Assembly (NCBI GenBank): GCA_016939365.1
Contig: JAFGHD010000039.1
Span: forward strand, 1 to 40,850
DNA length: 40,850 nt
Reading direction: 5' to 3'
Source of the DNA: Bacteroidales bacterium
GTDB taxonomy: Bacteria > Bacteroidota > Bacteroidia > Bacteroidales > JAFGHD01
Positions 22,613-35,300 of the stretch are shown here, piece after piece (position 1 is the first letter of the stretch; every line of letters starts with the position of its first letter). The translations under genes were made by a program, and so were the position numbers. The notes under the pieces were generated by a model. It saw only the letters and a program-made list of their open reading frames with translations. It did no database searches and was not told where the DNA came from.

Positions 22613-24097
22613 ATGAAGAGATTCTTTCAGATCATTCTGGCCCTGTTTTTTTTGGTGTTGGGACATTCAACGGCTGAAGCCCAGCACGAAGAAGGTATTT
22701 ATGTGCCTGATCCTGATCCACTGGTCAGGGAAAAGCTGGAGCGATGGCAGGATCTCAAGTTCGGACTGCTGATGCACTGGGGCCCTTATTGTCAGTGGGG
22801 GGTAGTGGAATCGTGGTCCATATGCCCTGAGGATTACGGGTGGTGTGAGCGGAAAAAGGGATCAAACCCTGAGGATTATTTCAAATACAGGGTGGAATAC
22901 GAGAACCTGAAAAACACTTTCAATCCTGTTGGATTCGATCCGCAGCGCTGGGCGCGGGCAGCGAGGGAGGCGGGTATGCGGTATGTGGTCTTCACCACGA
23001 AGCATCACGACGGATTCTGCATGTTCGATACACGGGAAACGGGGTACAAGGTTACCGACCCCGGATGTCCGTTTCATGCTCATGAAAAGGCCAATATTGC
23101 GCTGGAGATATTCAATGCCTTCAGGAAAGAAGGATTATGGAGCGGGGCCTACTTCTCCAAACCCGACTGGCACAGCGAATTTTACTGGTGGCCCTATTTC
23201 CCGCCACTGGACCGTAATGTGAACTACGATCCCGATCTTTATCCGGACCGGTGGGAGCAGTTTGTCGGATTCACCCACCGCCAGGTGATGGAGCTGATGA
23301 CGGATTATGGTCAAATGGACATTCTCTGGCTGGACGGGGGATGGGTGGCACGGCAGCCGGAAGAGGAGCTGGGCAGGAGGTATATGCAAAACGCACTCGA
23401 TCCCGGATCAGGTTTCATCAAGAACCGGATCGTCAGCCAGGACATCCGGATGGATGAGCTCGTAGAGAAGGCCCGCAAGCTGCAGCCGGGACTGATCGTC
23501 GTCGACCGGGCCGTACCGGGGAAAAACCAAAACTACCTCACTCCCGAAAACCGTGTGCCGGATAAGATGCTGCCCTATCCATGGGAATCCTGTATCATCG
23601 CCGGAGGCGGCTGGTCCTGGACATCCGGGGCGCAGTATATGGCGGCCCGGGAGCTGGTGCACCTGCTTGTGGATATTGTATCCAAAGGGGGTAATCTCCT
23701 GCTGAACATTGCCCCTGGTCCCGAAGGCCAATGGCACCCTGAAGCCTATGATCTGCTGGAGGAGATGGGCGACTGGATGGAGGTCAACGGCGAGGCGATC
23801 TATGGTACGCGCCCCATCGCCCCCTTTACGGAAGAAAAATTCCGCCTCACAGGGAAAGCAGATGGCACCCTTTACCTTATCTGTCTCGCGGATGAGAACG
23901 AAGAGAGGATTCCCGGCCGTTTGGGGCTCAACAGTTTTTCACCGGCGGATGGATCTGTCATCCGGTTGCTGGGCGCGGAACACCGGCTCAAATGGAAGCG
24001 CACCGGGGAGGGGTTCATGGTGGAGATACCGGAGCAACTACAGAATATGCCTCCCTGCCGGTATGCATGGGTATTGAAAGTGTCGCCTCCAGGTTGA
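22613..24097 (+). CDS. GH29 alpha-L-fucosidase
   Basis: A 494-residue exported glycosidase with a cleavable signal peptide (ending STAEA-Q at about 23). The catalytic (beta/alpha)8 barrel covers about 35-385 and a small C-terminal beta domain follows. The GH29 blocks are clear: KFGLLMHWGPYCQWG near 49-63, YVVFTTKHHDGFCMFDT at 124-140, and MDILWLDGGW with the nucleophile Asp241. GGNLLLNIAPGPEGQW comes near the end of the barrel. It retains configuration and removes alpha-L-fucose from glycan ends. The acid/base residue varies in the family and cannot be assigned by eye. It follows the GH3 gene by 249 bases, in the same direction. Confidence 0.94.
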   Translation: MKRFFQIILALFFLVLGHSTAEAQHEEGIYVPDPDPLVREKLERWQDLKFGLLMHWGPYCQWGVVESWSICPEDYGWCERKKGSNPEDYFKYRVEYENLKNTFNPVGFDPQRWARAAREAGMRYVVFTTKHHDGFCMFDTRETGYKVTDPGCPFHAHEKANIALEIFNAFRKEGLWSGAYFSKPDWHSEFYWWPYFPPLDRNVNYDPDLYPDRWEQFVGFTHRQVMELMTDYGQMDILWLDGGWVARQPEEELGRRYMQNALDPGSGFIKNRIVSQDIRMDELVEKARKLQPGLIVVDRAVPGKNQNYLTPENRVPDKMLPYPWESCIIAGGGWSWTSGAQYMAARELVHLLVDIVSKGGNLLLNIAPGPEGQWHPEAYDLLEEMGDWMEVNGEAIYGTRPIAPFTEEKFRLTGKADGTLYLICLADENEERIPGRLGLNSFSPADGSVIRLLGAEHRLKWKRTGEGFMVEIPEQLQNMPPCRYAWVLKVSPPG

Positions 24098-24318
24098 TAT
24101 ACAGGTGCTTGATCAGGAAACCGCTCCAAATCGCACAAGATCCTGCTGTCAACGCCTATCGGGAAACCGGTTTCAAGGTTACCGGGGAGAGGGACTGTTT
24201 CAGCCCGGAAAAGATTCCAGATGATCTGCTCCTGATACATCCTCAGTTTATTATGGTCTTTTCGTAAACAATTGAGGATGCTTCTTGTTGCTTTGTTGAC
24301 GTGTAAAGTTTGTTTTGC

Positions 24319-25194
24319 ATGAAAATGAGGTCTTCCAGGTTGTTTGTTCTTGTATCTGCCACACTCGGGCTGGCCTTCATTTCCTGCCGGCATGAGCCGG
24401 AGGAGCTGATTGTCGGTCAGCCGGTTCCGGCGGTATGCGACAGCTCCCGTGTGACTTATCCGGTTACGGTATTTCCCATACTCCAGGAGCGTTGCATCTC
24501 CTGCCACAGCGGGACGGCTCCCTCGGGAGGACTTGATTTCAGCGATTACAACAATGTCGCTATGGTTGCGGATAACGGCAGCCTGATGGGATCCATACGC
24601 CATGATGAGGGATTCAGCCCGATGCCTCAGGGAGGAGCAAAGCTGACCGATTGCGAGATCGCCCTGATCGCCAAATGGGTCAACGATACGACCTTTGAAC
24701 CGGGTGGCGGTGGTTTGCCTTGCAACCCGGATACTGTATACTTTCAGAACACCGTCTTGCCTTTGTTACAATCGAGCTGCGGGGTGACCGGATGCCACGA
24801 CCCGGCAACGGCTTCGGATGGAGTGATCCTGACGAGTTACCTGTATGTCATTCAGACTGCGGGGATAGATCCTTTCCAGCCGGAGGAGAGCGAGATTTGG
24901 GAGGTGATCACGGAAGATGATCCGGACAAGAGGATGCCTCCTCCTCCGGGACCTTCCCTCACCGACGATCAGAAAAATATTATTTACGATTGGATCGCCC
25001 AGGGAGCGCTGAACAACTATTGCGACCAGGAGCCCTGCGATTCGCTGAATGTGTCGTTCTCACAAACCGTTTGGCCGGTCATACAGAATAAATGCCTGGG
25101 TTGTCACAGTAGTGGAAGTCCGTCAGGGAATGTCGGCCTGACCGGTCACACTGAAGTGGCCTCTGCCGGCGCCATCCCTCACGGGCTTTTATGA
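24319..25194 (+). pseudogene. Multi-unit c-type cytochrome-like lipoprotein, 3' end lost
   Basis: A 291-residue lipoprotein (LGLAFISC, Cys23) built of three similar units of about 85-100 residues. Each starts V-x-F/Y-x-x-T-V-x-P-(I/L)-(L/I)-Q and carries a heme-type motif: CISCH, CGVTGCH and CLGCH. The first unit is complete, with its GSxRHDEGFSPMPQGGAKLTDCEIALIAKWV tail supplying the distal methionine, and so is the second (RMPPPPGPSLTDDQKNIIYDWI). The third unit stops 20-25 residues after its heme motif, where the frame runs into sequence belonging to a DUF5777 gene and ends at a TGA. It probably acts in extracytoplasmic electron transfer. Relatives in Bacteroidota are followed by a YceI-like and a DUF5777 gene. 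The ATG at 24319 is chosen over the upstream TTG. Confidence 0.8.
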
Positions 25195-25870
25195 GCTGTT
25201 CGGCCTCGATCAGGCCACCATCCGACTTGGCCTGGAGTATGGGGTGACCGACCGGTTGAGTATCGGTGCGGGAAGAAGCTCCTTTCAGAAGACCTATGAC
25301 GGCTTCGTGAAGTACAGGATACTCCGGCAGAGCTCGGGTGCACGAACCATGCCCGTTACCCTTGCCGCCTTTGCCTCCGCCTCGCTGAATTCCATGAAGT
25401 GGACCGATCAGGGCATTGACGACCGGAAGAACTATTTCAGTTCCCGTTTGAGCTATACCTGGATGCTGCTGGTCGCCCGCAAGTTCAGCAGCCGATTTTC
25501 CCTGCAACTTACGCCCGCTCTGGTGCACCGGAATCTGGTGCCCACAGCTGAAGACCGGAACGATCTATTTACCGTCGGCGCCGGCGGACGGTTCAAGATC
25601 ACCAGCCGGATGTCGGTGAATGCCGAATACTTCTATATCCCTGACGGCCAGATCGTCTCATCCGAATATGACGCTCCCTTCTCCTTGGGCTTCGACATCG
25701 AGACCGGCGGTCATGTCTTTCAGCTTCATTTCTCCAATGCCGGTGCTTTCTTTGATCCCGGCTACCTTACCGGAACCCGGGGACAATGGACCAACGGGGA
25801 TATTTATTTCGGATTCAATATCTCGCGGGTTTTTACCCTGAAGAAGCCAGAGGCTTTCAGGGAACAATGA
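25184..25870 (+). pseudogene. DUF5777 beta-barrel protein, 5' end lost
   Basis: Reading from GFYELFGLDQATIRLGLEYG at 25184 gives the body of a DUF5777-type outer-membrane barrel. It continues with VTDRLSIGAGRSSFQKTYDGFVKYRILRQ and regular amphipathic strands, and ends in FGFNISRVFTLKKPEAF. Family members normally begin about 60-80 residues earlier with a signal peptide and a ...HRFGxLNxG segment; these are absent. The frame is open upstream but reads the cytochrome gene in another phase. The only internal start is a GTG at 25244, which would not give export. This is therefore the 3' remnant of a gene whose 5' half is missing. Confidence 0.75.
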
Positions 25871-25892
25871 CTGATTGACTCTTCCTCATACG

Positions 25893-25917
25893 AAACCGGG
25901 GAAAGCCTGCCCGGTTT
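25893..25917 (+). terminator. Hairpin terminator candidate after the DUF5777 remnant
   Basis: AAACCGGG pairs with CCCGGTTT across a nine-base loop, followed by a short T-rich stretch. It lies 22 bases after the DUF5777 stop codon. Confidence 0.45.
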
Positions 25918-26352
25918 TGTCCCTGTTATCCGACTCAAACCCGCCATCAGGAGGAGCATTTTTTCCCAATCTGACCATTTGATTGACACTTTTCAATGAC
26001 GGATTGGGATGGAATCTCACGACGGCCCCCCGACCTGCCCGGAACCGGTCATCCGCCCGGAATCGGTCGGTTCTCCATGGGTCACTTAAGGCATTGATAA
26101 TCAGCATGATACATTAATCCCAGATTCATATGCCCACAAGGGGTCATTCCTTCGGAGGATGTACATGCACGAAAAGCGCGGTAATTCAGATGTTTGGCGC
26201 TTGGCACAGACTTTGACTCTGTTTTCGCCCAGGTCTTTCGGGATTCTGGAAGTGCATTATTTATACTGGCAGGTTATAAAAACAGGGATACACGTCTTCT
26301 TCAAACCTAAATGTAAAGAACAGAACAGCACAATACTCAAAAGCACTTCACT
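25918..26352. other. Upstream region of the giant surface-protein gene
   Basis: No coding frame here resembles a protein. Near 26040-26080 there is an imperfect inverted pair (CGGAACCGGT/CGGTCGGTTC). The stretch becomes AT-rich toward the giant gene, as expected for its promoter, but I found no TAnnTTTG box and cannot place the start of transcription. Confidence 0.4.
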
Positions 26353-29300
26353 ATGAAAACGATTACTTTTCTTGTAGCTTTAGCAGTATTCATCTCACTC
26401 AATTTATCCGGGCAGGAAAGTATTTATCCTGTTCCATCATGGGATGGATCGAAGAACATTGACCTCTGCAGTGGTGGATCGTTCACCGTTAGCATTGACA
26501 ACTCAACCAGTGGTCACAACTACAATCTGACGCAAGCCGATACCAAGGCACTTTTGCAAACCATCATTGGGACAGGGGGAACCATAACCTTTAATCCGGT
26601 AGCCCCTGCATCCGGTGTCACTTCCTTTTCAGTGTTTGATGCAACGGACTTTTCGCCCTTCATCAATTTCACGGCAACAGTGGTTGCCGATCCTGTGGCT
26701 CCTGTACTTGACATGAATCCTTCATCGCCTGTATGTGAGGGTACCTCAGTATCCGCCACTCTGAACACAGGAGGAAGCGGTGGGGTTTCCTGCTCTGACC
26801 GCTATGAATACAGCACGGATGGAGGTAACACCTGGGCCGATTATAACCTGGGCACCAGTATTGCAACCACGGGATTGACATCTGTCAAGGTCATGGCCAT
26901 CCGCGACCAGGGTGCAGGTGTTGACCGAGGTTGTTACGCTGAGAATGAATATACATGGGTAGTGAATCCGTTGCCTGTTCCGGGGCTTTCAGGAAATACC
27001 AATCCTTGCTTTGGAGATACAGAAACGTATACTACCGAAGCGGGTATGACTGGTTATACCTGGGTGGTGACCAACGGTACCACGGCGGGATCCTCAACGA
27101 ATACCATCAATGTTATCTGGGATCAAGCTACCGGTGCAGGGAGCGTCAGTATCACTTATACCGACGGTAACGGCTGCACATCTGTTTCCCCGACACTCCT
27201 TCCGGTCACCATCACCGCCCCGCCTGTGGTTTCTTCGGTGAGCCTCCAGTATGCTCTAAGCCTGGCTGGTCCATGGACCGCCGTAAGCGGTGATCTTACA
27301 GGAGGATATTCAATGTGCATCCATCCCGACTGGGATTTCTTCTATCTGGATGTGGATCAATTGGTATCCACACCCGATATTACTGCTGAATATCTGAATC
27401 CTTTCTATGTGAACCAGACCAGCCTTCCCACGGGATGGACTGCCTACTGGACGGCAAAGGGCGTCGTCAGCGGTGCTCCGGGCTGGCAGGGAGTGATGTA
27501 CGAGATCACGATAGGGAATCAACCTATTTTCTATGTTTATAAGACATCCGGAGGGGATTACCAACTCATTGACGGACTGATGTATCAGATCGGACAGGGA
27601 TTGAGTCCCTTAAGGATCTCTGGCGATTATCCAGACGGAAATTATACTTATGATGGATCATTGCGCAGCGGGGTGGGATGCGATGCCCCTCTGAGTGTCG
27701 GTATGGCTTTCCAGAGCGGTGTGCTGAATGTTACTCAAAGTCTGGTATATTGTACCATTCAGGATGCCATTGACGGTGCTGCGCCGGGCGATCTGATCAA
27801 ACTGGGCGCCGACTTCACCGAAGGTAAGGTGACGGTTGGTAAGAGCATCACCCTGGATGGCGGCGGATTCACACTGACCTCGACATCGACCGATTATGGA
27901 ATCGCCGTTACCAGCCCCGGTGTCACGATCCAGGACATCACCGTGACCGGAGCGGGTACCTTTGGCATTCATCAGGACATCAGCTGTGGCAACCTGGCGA
28001 TTACGGATGCCACTGTGGACAACTGCGGAGGCACTGGCTTTGCCATGAACTGCTCCGACGGGATCGTCCTGACCAATATCACTTCCACGAACAACGGCGG
28101 CAACGGGCTGTCGATCCAGGATTGCCACAATGTGACCATCAACGGGATCACGACCAGCGGCAACACCTTCGGCACCTTTGGTGCAGGGATCGGGATCTTC
28201 TCTACAGGAACCTATTGTACAGCAGGATGCTCGAACATTGTCATCAATGAGCCGGTCAGCATTGCAGAGGTCCCGGCCATCTACCAGGAAGCCCCGGCGG
28301 GAGCCATCACGGGACTGGTGCTGCCGTCCGCCTATACCCATTATGTCGGATTGCTGGCACCCTATAACACCAGATACTACTTCACCAGCCTGGTGGACGC
28401 TCTGGCAGCTGCCGAATTACTTCTCTCCACAGCTCCGGTAATGCAGCTTCTTACCTATGTGAAGGAGGTCGGCGGAATGAACCTGTATGTCAGGAGTTGC
28501 ACACCGCCAACGGTCAATATGTCCATACAGGCAGCCGTCGACGCTTCCGATCCGGGAGACGTAACCCATGTCTATGCCGGTATTTATGTGGAGCAGCTGG
28601 TCATTCAAAAGGAGGGGCTTTCCATCACCGGTGCGGGTGCAGCCAGCACCTTTGTGCAGTCCCCGGCCACCCTTACCTGGTCGTTCATGACCGGCACCAA
28701 CTACAATTACCCTGTGATCGGCGTGGACGGTGTGAGTACATTCACCTTGTCAGAACTGACGGTTGACGGAGCCGGACAGGGCAACAGCAATTTCAGGTTC
28801 ACCGGTATCGGACTCTGGAATTCCGGTGCCACGATTACCAATGTTGATGTCACCGGAGTCAGGGAGACTCCTCTGGACGGGAGCCAGCATGGTATCGGCG
28901 TTTATTCCTATAATAACGGAACGGGCAGTCCATACCTGATCACCATCAACGGGATGAATGTGGATGATTTTCAGAAGAATGCCTTTGCACTCCTAGGGAA
29001 TGACCTGACAGTGGATATGGACAACGTCACCATCACGGGATCGGGGCCGCTGGGTTCGGGGCTTCCCGCCCAGAATGGCATCCAGATCGGTTATGGTGCA
29101 GGCGGAACCGTTGACAATTGCGTGATCACCGATATCGATTACACCGGAGGAACATATGCTGCTTCGGGATATATCCTGACGACGGCCGGCAGCGTTGCGG
29201 CAAACAATGTGGATATCAGCAACTGCCAGACCAGTGTGTACATCATCGATTCCGACGGCTCCTTCAACGGAAGTGATATCACTAATCCCACGGGTGACGG

Positions 29301-32300
29301 AGTTTATATCTACTCTACAGGATCGAAGTCCGGAGGCAAGATTCTTAAGGACCTCCCGATGGCCTCGGTGATCGAGGAAAACTTTGCAGGGGGAAATCCG
29401 GAATCTACCAACGTTACCTTTTCACTGGATGGCTGTGTGATCACCGGTACCGGTGCGGCATCCTCCATGGGGGTTGTACCGTTTGGCTATGATGCCATCA
29501 CGGCCCAGATAGATGACTGTGAGATCACGAACTGGGAATATGGCGTAGTGGCTCTGGATTACAGCGGTGCGGTAATCAACAGCACTACCTATCACTGTGA
29601 TCTTTCAAACAATATCCTTGGATTTTACAGTAACACGATAAATATCCAGGATGCGGAGGAGAACTGGTGGGGTTCGGACACCGGACCGTACAACAATCCA
29701 TACAATACCTGCGGACTGGGGAGCGAGGCATACGGAACCGTTGATTTCATCCCCTGGTGTGTGGATGCAGTCTGCAGCGGAACGACCACCGGGCTTGCAC
29801 TGGTTGTTCATAATGTCACCAAGGATACCTACTACTGCAAGATTCAGGATGCCATTGATGATGCGAATGACGGAGATGTTATCACAGCTCTGGCAGGCAC
29901 ATATAATGAATCGTTGCTGATCAACAAGGGGCTGACCCTCACCGGGGCCGGAGCACTGACCACAGCCATCACGGGAGGCGTGGTATTTGGTGACGGCACC
30001 TTTACAGGGGTGACCATTGACGGATTCACCATCACGGGTGACTCGCCGGCAGGAAGCAATGATGCCGTTTTCGACATGATCGTGGGTGGCGTAGTAACCA
30101 ATATCACCATCCAAAACTGTGTCCTGGACGGCGAAGGCACCAACAGGGAGTGCTTCTATGGAAGGACCGGCAGGGTTGCCGGAACATGGACCTGGCACAA
30201 CAACACCATCAGGGATTTCAGGGAGTGGTATGTCATCGACAATACCGGAAGCACTAACTATCCTGTCGTTCCTCTGACCTCCGTTGTATTTACAGATAAC
30301 ATTGTCACGGGTCTGGGCGGGACGATCGTCTTCCGCGGCAAGCTGGATGAGCCGATGACCCATGCGGTAATCAGCGGCAATACCATGACCGGCTGGGTGG
30401 ACAACTCATCAGGAGGAGGATGGATCTGGGCCGGTATCGAGATCAACAATGTGACTGATCTGGATGTGTTCAACAATACGATCACGGGAGTCCCGATGCA
30501 GGGCGACGAAGGCCAGGCGTTCCAGGCCTGGAGCGTGACGGCATGGGATGTGGATATCCATAACAATGTATTTGACAACAATTACCAGGGTATTTATATT
30601 CCCACCTATGTAGGCACGGATGTGAACATGGCATGTTATGTTCCCACGGGTGCTATATACAGCAACTCCATCAGCGGCAACACCGACTTTAATCTGGAGT
30701 TGAGCGATTCACCCCCGGGTTCCGGGATCAGCAGCGGCATCGGCGGACCGCTTGATGCCACCTGTAACTGGTGGGGATCGGCGGATCCATTCGTGATCGC
30801 CGGCGGCATCTGGGGAGATGTTCAGTTCATGCCTTTCTGGACCTCCAACATAGGCCCGTGTAATGGAAACGGCCCGGTGGTCAACATGACGCAGAACAAA
30901 CATTATCTGCAGATCCAACCTGCCATCAATGAAGCCAATGCGGGCGATGAGATCCATGTTGCAGCAGGGACCTACGTCGAAAACCTGCTGGTCTCCAAAG
31001 CCATCACCTTAATAGGGGCGGGAAGGGATGTGACCTTTGTGGATGCAGCTTCGGCTAATTATACCCTTGATATCGACGGTAATGTCGCTGGAATGACAGG
31101 CACTGTCACCATTCAGGGGTTTTCTTTCAGAGATCCGTCGCGGATTCACTGGATGATCGTCAAGTCCGATCATATCCCCAACACTGCTCAGCTGATTTTC
31201 CAGAATAACAGGATTGGAGATGGGGATGGTTACGGATGGTGGGATTACCATTCCCATGGTGCACTGACATGTACCAATAATATTTTTTCAGACGTTTCCT
31301 ATGCATTTCAGCTGGAAGGATGGGACGATCAGCCCGTGACCATTCAGGGCAATGAATTTACCAACCTGCATGTCTGGCTTGAAAACGGCGTCCCGTTGCC
31401 GGATTATCCTCCTGTTGCCTTAAATCCTTTCACATATAACGGGCTGGATTGTAACAATGCCTATCTGATTGACGGTAATACCTTTCATAATTACACCGAG
31501 AGCGGATATGGTATTGTGATCAATGGAGGATATCCCAACCAGACCCCTGCAAAATATACCAATGTCACCATTTCAGGTAATGTATTCGATAATGTGGGTC
31601 TGGTTGCTCTGAGATTGACGAACCGTACGCCATCAGGTGAAGATCCGCTGGGTGGAGTGCATAACGCCAGTGTCACAGGCAATACTTTCAATGGTTGCAC
31701 CAAAGGATTATTTGTATCCGGGTTGAATCCCGGAACGGAAGCACATACCAATCAGTTCCTGACATGGACAGATTATGCATTGGAAAACACCGGATCCGCC
31801 ATGGTGAATGCAACCTGTAACTGGTGGAACACTGCGGATCCATATGGTGTAGCCAATTCAATATCAGGGCTTGTACAGTTTCTTCCGTACCTGACCAGTC
31901 CAACAGGCACATGCAACGGTCTGGGCCCGGTTGTCAATGTGACCCAGAACAAGAGCTACATGGAGATCCAGCCTGCGATCAACGAGGCGAATCCTATGGA
32001 CCGGATTGACGTGGCCGCAGGGGTATTCCACGAGCGGCTGACCGTAAGCAAATCACTCGACCTGCGCGGCGCCCAGTATGGCGTGGATCCCACCCTCCCG
32101 GGTTCCCGTATCAATCCGGCCAATGAAACCGTCATCGACCTGGTGGGACTTCCCGTCACCAATCCCAACGTGATGATCGAGATCCCGGCGGGTGTGACGG
32201 ATGTCTCCTTCGACGGGTTCACACTCAACGGCAGCCAGACCACGCACTATGCCGACGAGGCGGTGGTCAGGTCCTGGGATGATGACATCACCATCAACAA

Positions 32301-35300
32301 CAATATCATCGACGGGTATTACAACCTTCTGTACAAGGGAGGTTCCGGCCTGATTGCCAACTACAACCGGATGGTCACCAACAAGGTGGGTATCACCATA
32401 CAGCCCTATCCTGCTGCCAGTGTTACCCTCTCAGGAAATACAATTGTTCCGGGTCTGGCCCTTGCATCAGATCCATATGGGATATACCTGACCGGAGGCA
32501 ATAATGTGGTGATTTCAGGTAACAGCATTTCGGGATTCGCCGGAGGATGCAGTATTGGAGGTAGCAATAACAACAATATCGACATCCTCGGCAATACCTT
32601 GTCCGGTAATAAAAAGGGTGTCAACATCTGGGGCAATAGCACCTTCATTGAGATATCCGGTAACGAGATCTACAACTCCATCGAGCGGGGTATCGACATC
32701 AAGGGAGCCGACCTGACGATTACCGGCAACAACATCTACAGCAACGGTACCGAGGGTGTCCGGATCGCCTATCATGTCATACCTACAGTCAATGTGGCGG
32801 TAAATGAGAACATCCTCACGGGTAACGGCACATACGGACTGCTGGTGGATCCGGCGGTGACACAGACGGTGAATGCCACCTGTAACTGGTGGGGTTCGGC
32901 CGATCCGGCGGTAGTGGCTGCATCATTTTCAGGGAATGCCAATGTGGTACCCTTCTGGGTCGGAACTTCAGGTCCTTGCACCGGAAGCGGCCTGGTTGCC
33001 AACCTGACCCAGGGCACCAGCTACATGACCATTGCAGAGGCGATCAATGCCGCTATTCCGAATGATGTCCTTCAGTTGTCCGAACACATCTTCAACGAAC
33101 GGGTGGTGATCGACAAACCACTCACCCTGCAGGGTGTATCGGAAGCCAACTGTATCATCGACGGATCATCGTTCGGAACGGACGGACGCGGTATTTACAT
33201 CGATTATAATGTCGAAAATGTGACGATCAAATACCTGACCGTCCGTAATTTCCAAGGTTCAAATGGTAATCTGCATGGAGGCATTTATGCCATCGGCGGT
33301 AACAACAACCTGACGGTGGAGCATGTCACCATCCATGACAATGTGGGTGGAAGCGGCTTCTATGCCAACGGGCCGATTGACAATGTACTGCTGGATTATG
33401 TAACATCATTCGGACACACGGTCGGGGCACGCGGCATTGTGATCTGGAACGGCTACAAGAGCCACATCACGATCACCAACTGCCATGTTTACGGCAACAA
33501 CTGCTGCGGCATCGAGCTGCAGGACGGTACAGCCTCAGGCGTGACGATGAACAACAACAACGTTCATGACAACGGCGACAGCGGTATGAGCGCTGTAGGC
33601 CTTACCGCGGGCGCTGGACCGAACACCATCAGCAACAACATCCTGGCCGACAACGGCCGGTACGGCATCGAGGTCAAGTGTCCGGACGGCACAGGTCTGG
33701 CCACCGGCGACGGCAGCATCGTGCTGGACAACAATGTGGTGACCTTTACCGCTTCTACCTTGATGAACAACCGCGACCATGCCGGTATTGCGGTGTTCAG
33801 ACGGGGCTATCTGACCGGATCGGGTTACAACGACATACCGACCGGGGTGATAGTGACCAACAATACAGTAAGCGGCTACACGCAGATGAATCCCACGGCG
33901 ACCACCAGCGAAGGTTTCGGCATTGTGGTGGAAGGGGTGGATCATACGGTGACAGGTAACATCCTCGACGGCAACGACGTAGGTTTGCAGCTTCAGGGCG
34001 GAGGGCACCCGGTCCCGAATTACAATTTCGAGGCTGCAGGCGACGGCGAGCAGGCCGACGGGGCTTCACCGTTTTATTTCGGACGCGGCAATGCGCCCTA
34101 CATGTGTAACATTACGGCAGGTGGCAACAGCTTCGGAACCACAACACCCAACGGAACCGACACCCGTGTGGTTGTTGAACCTCTGACACCGCTGGTGGAT
34201 CCTCTGGCGATAGCCAATCAGGTGGAAAAGAAGGTTCAGAACACCGATACCCAGATCACCTACTGTTCATTCCAGGGAGCCATCAATGCAGTGTATACCG
34301 ATAACGGAGATGTGATTGTGGCAAGTCCGGCTACCTATTACGAATCAAATATTCTGGTCAACAAGCAACTTACGATCCAGGGAACCAGCAGACCGGATGT
34401 GATCCTTGGTCCGGCCGCAGTGGACGATCACAACAACAGCGGTGGTTTTTCCGGAGTTTACCAGCACGGGTTCATTGTTGAGAGCGATTATGTGACCATT
34501 ATGAACCTGACCATTGACGGAGAGGCCAACACGACCCTGGTGCCCAACGACCACAACTTCCGCATGGGGATCACCACCCAGGATGGAATGGGATTCGATA
34601 ATCTGCACATCGACAACGTCTCCATCGACAACATATACCGCCGTGGCGTATACATCGGCGGAAGTACAACCAGCGGACATTTGGTGGAGAATTGCTCGGT
34701 GACGGATGTCGTTCGCCATGACGGGATCATTTCAATTGGTTCTGCTGAATTCCTGAACAATACTGTTTCTGATGTCAACGGAGATGGGGCTACCGCAAGT
34801 GCTGCGGCAATAAGGGGCTATTCTGCCGCTCTTTTCGTGGGAAACAATATCAGCAATTGCCTCTGGGGCATTGTAGCGGACACTGATGCCGAGATTCTCG
34901 ACAATGTGATCGACGACATCTCCGTCGGTATCGTGATGAACAACCTGTTCTATGGCGTCCATGCCTCGGATGCGGTCATTCAGGGGAACACGATCACCAA
35001 TGTCCGTGAGACCGGCTATGTGATGTACGGAGTGGGCATGAGCCTGGTCAACCTGGCTTCCGGGAGCACCATCGGAGGTTCCGATCCTACCGAGAGGAAT
35101 GTCATCGATATCACATCCGGCACCGATGTGCTTGGCATGAATGTCTGGTGGAACCCGGGTCCGATCGTCATCCAGAACAACGAGATCAGGATTGCAGGTG
35201 ATAATTATGGCATATACCTGCAGTACACGGTAGATGAAACCACCTCTGTACTGTTGCAGGATAACGAGATATACAGCACCGTCGCCGGACAGGGGACAGG

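Noticed and set aside
26159-26356. 65-codon frame upstream of the giant gene
   Set aside because: It runs into the start of the giant gene, has no family resemblance and lies in AT-rich promoter-like sequence.
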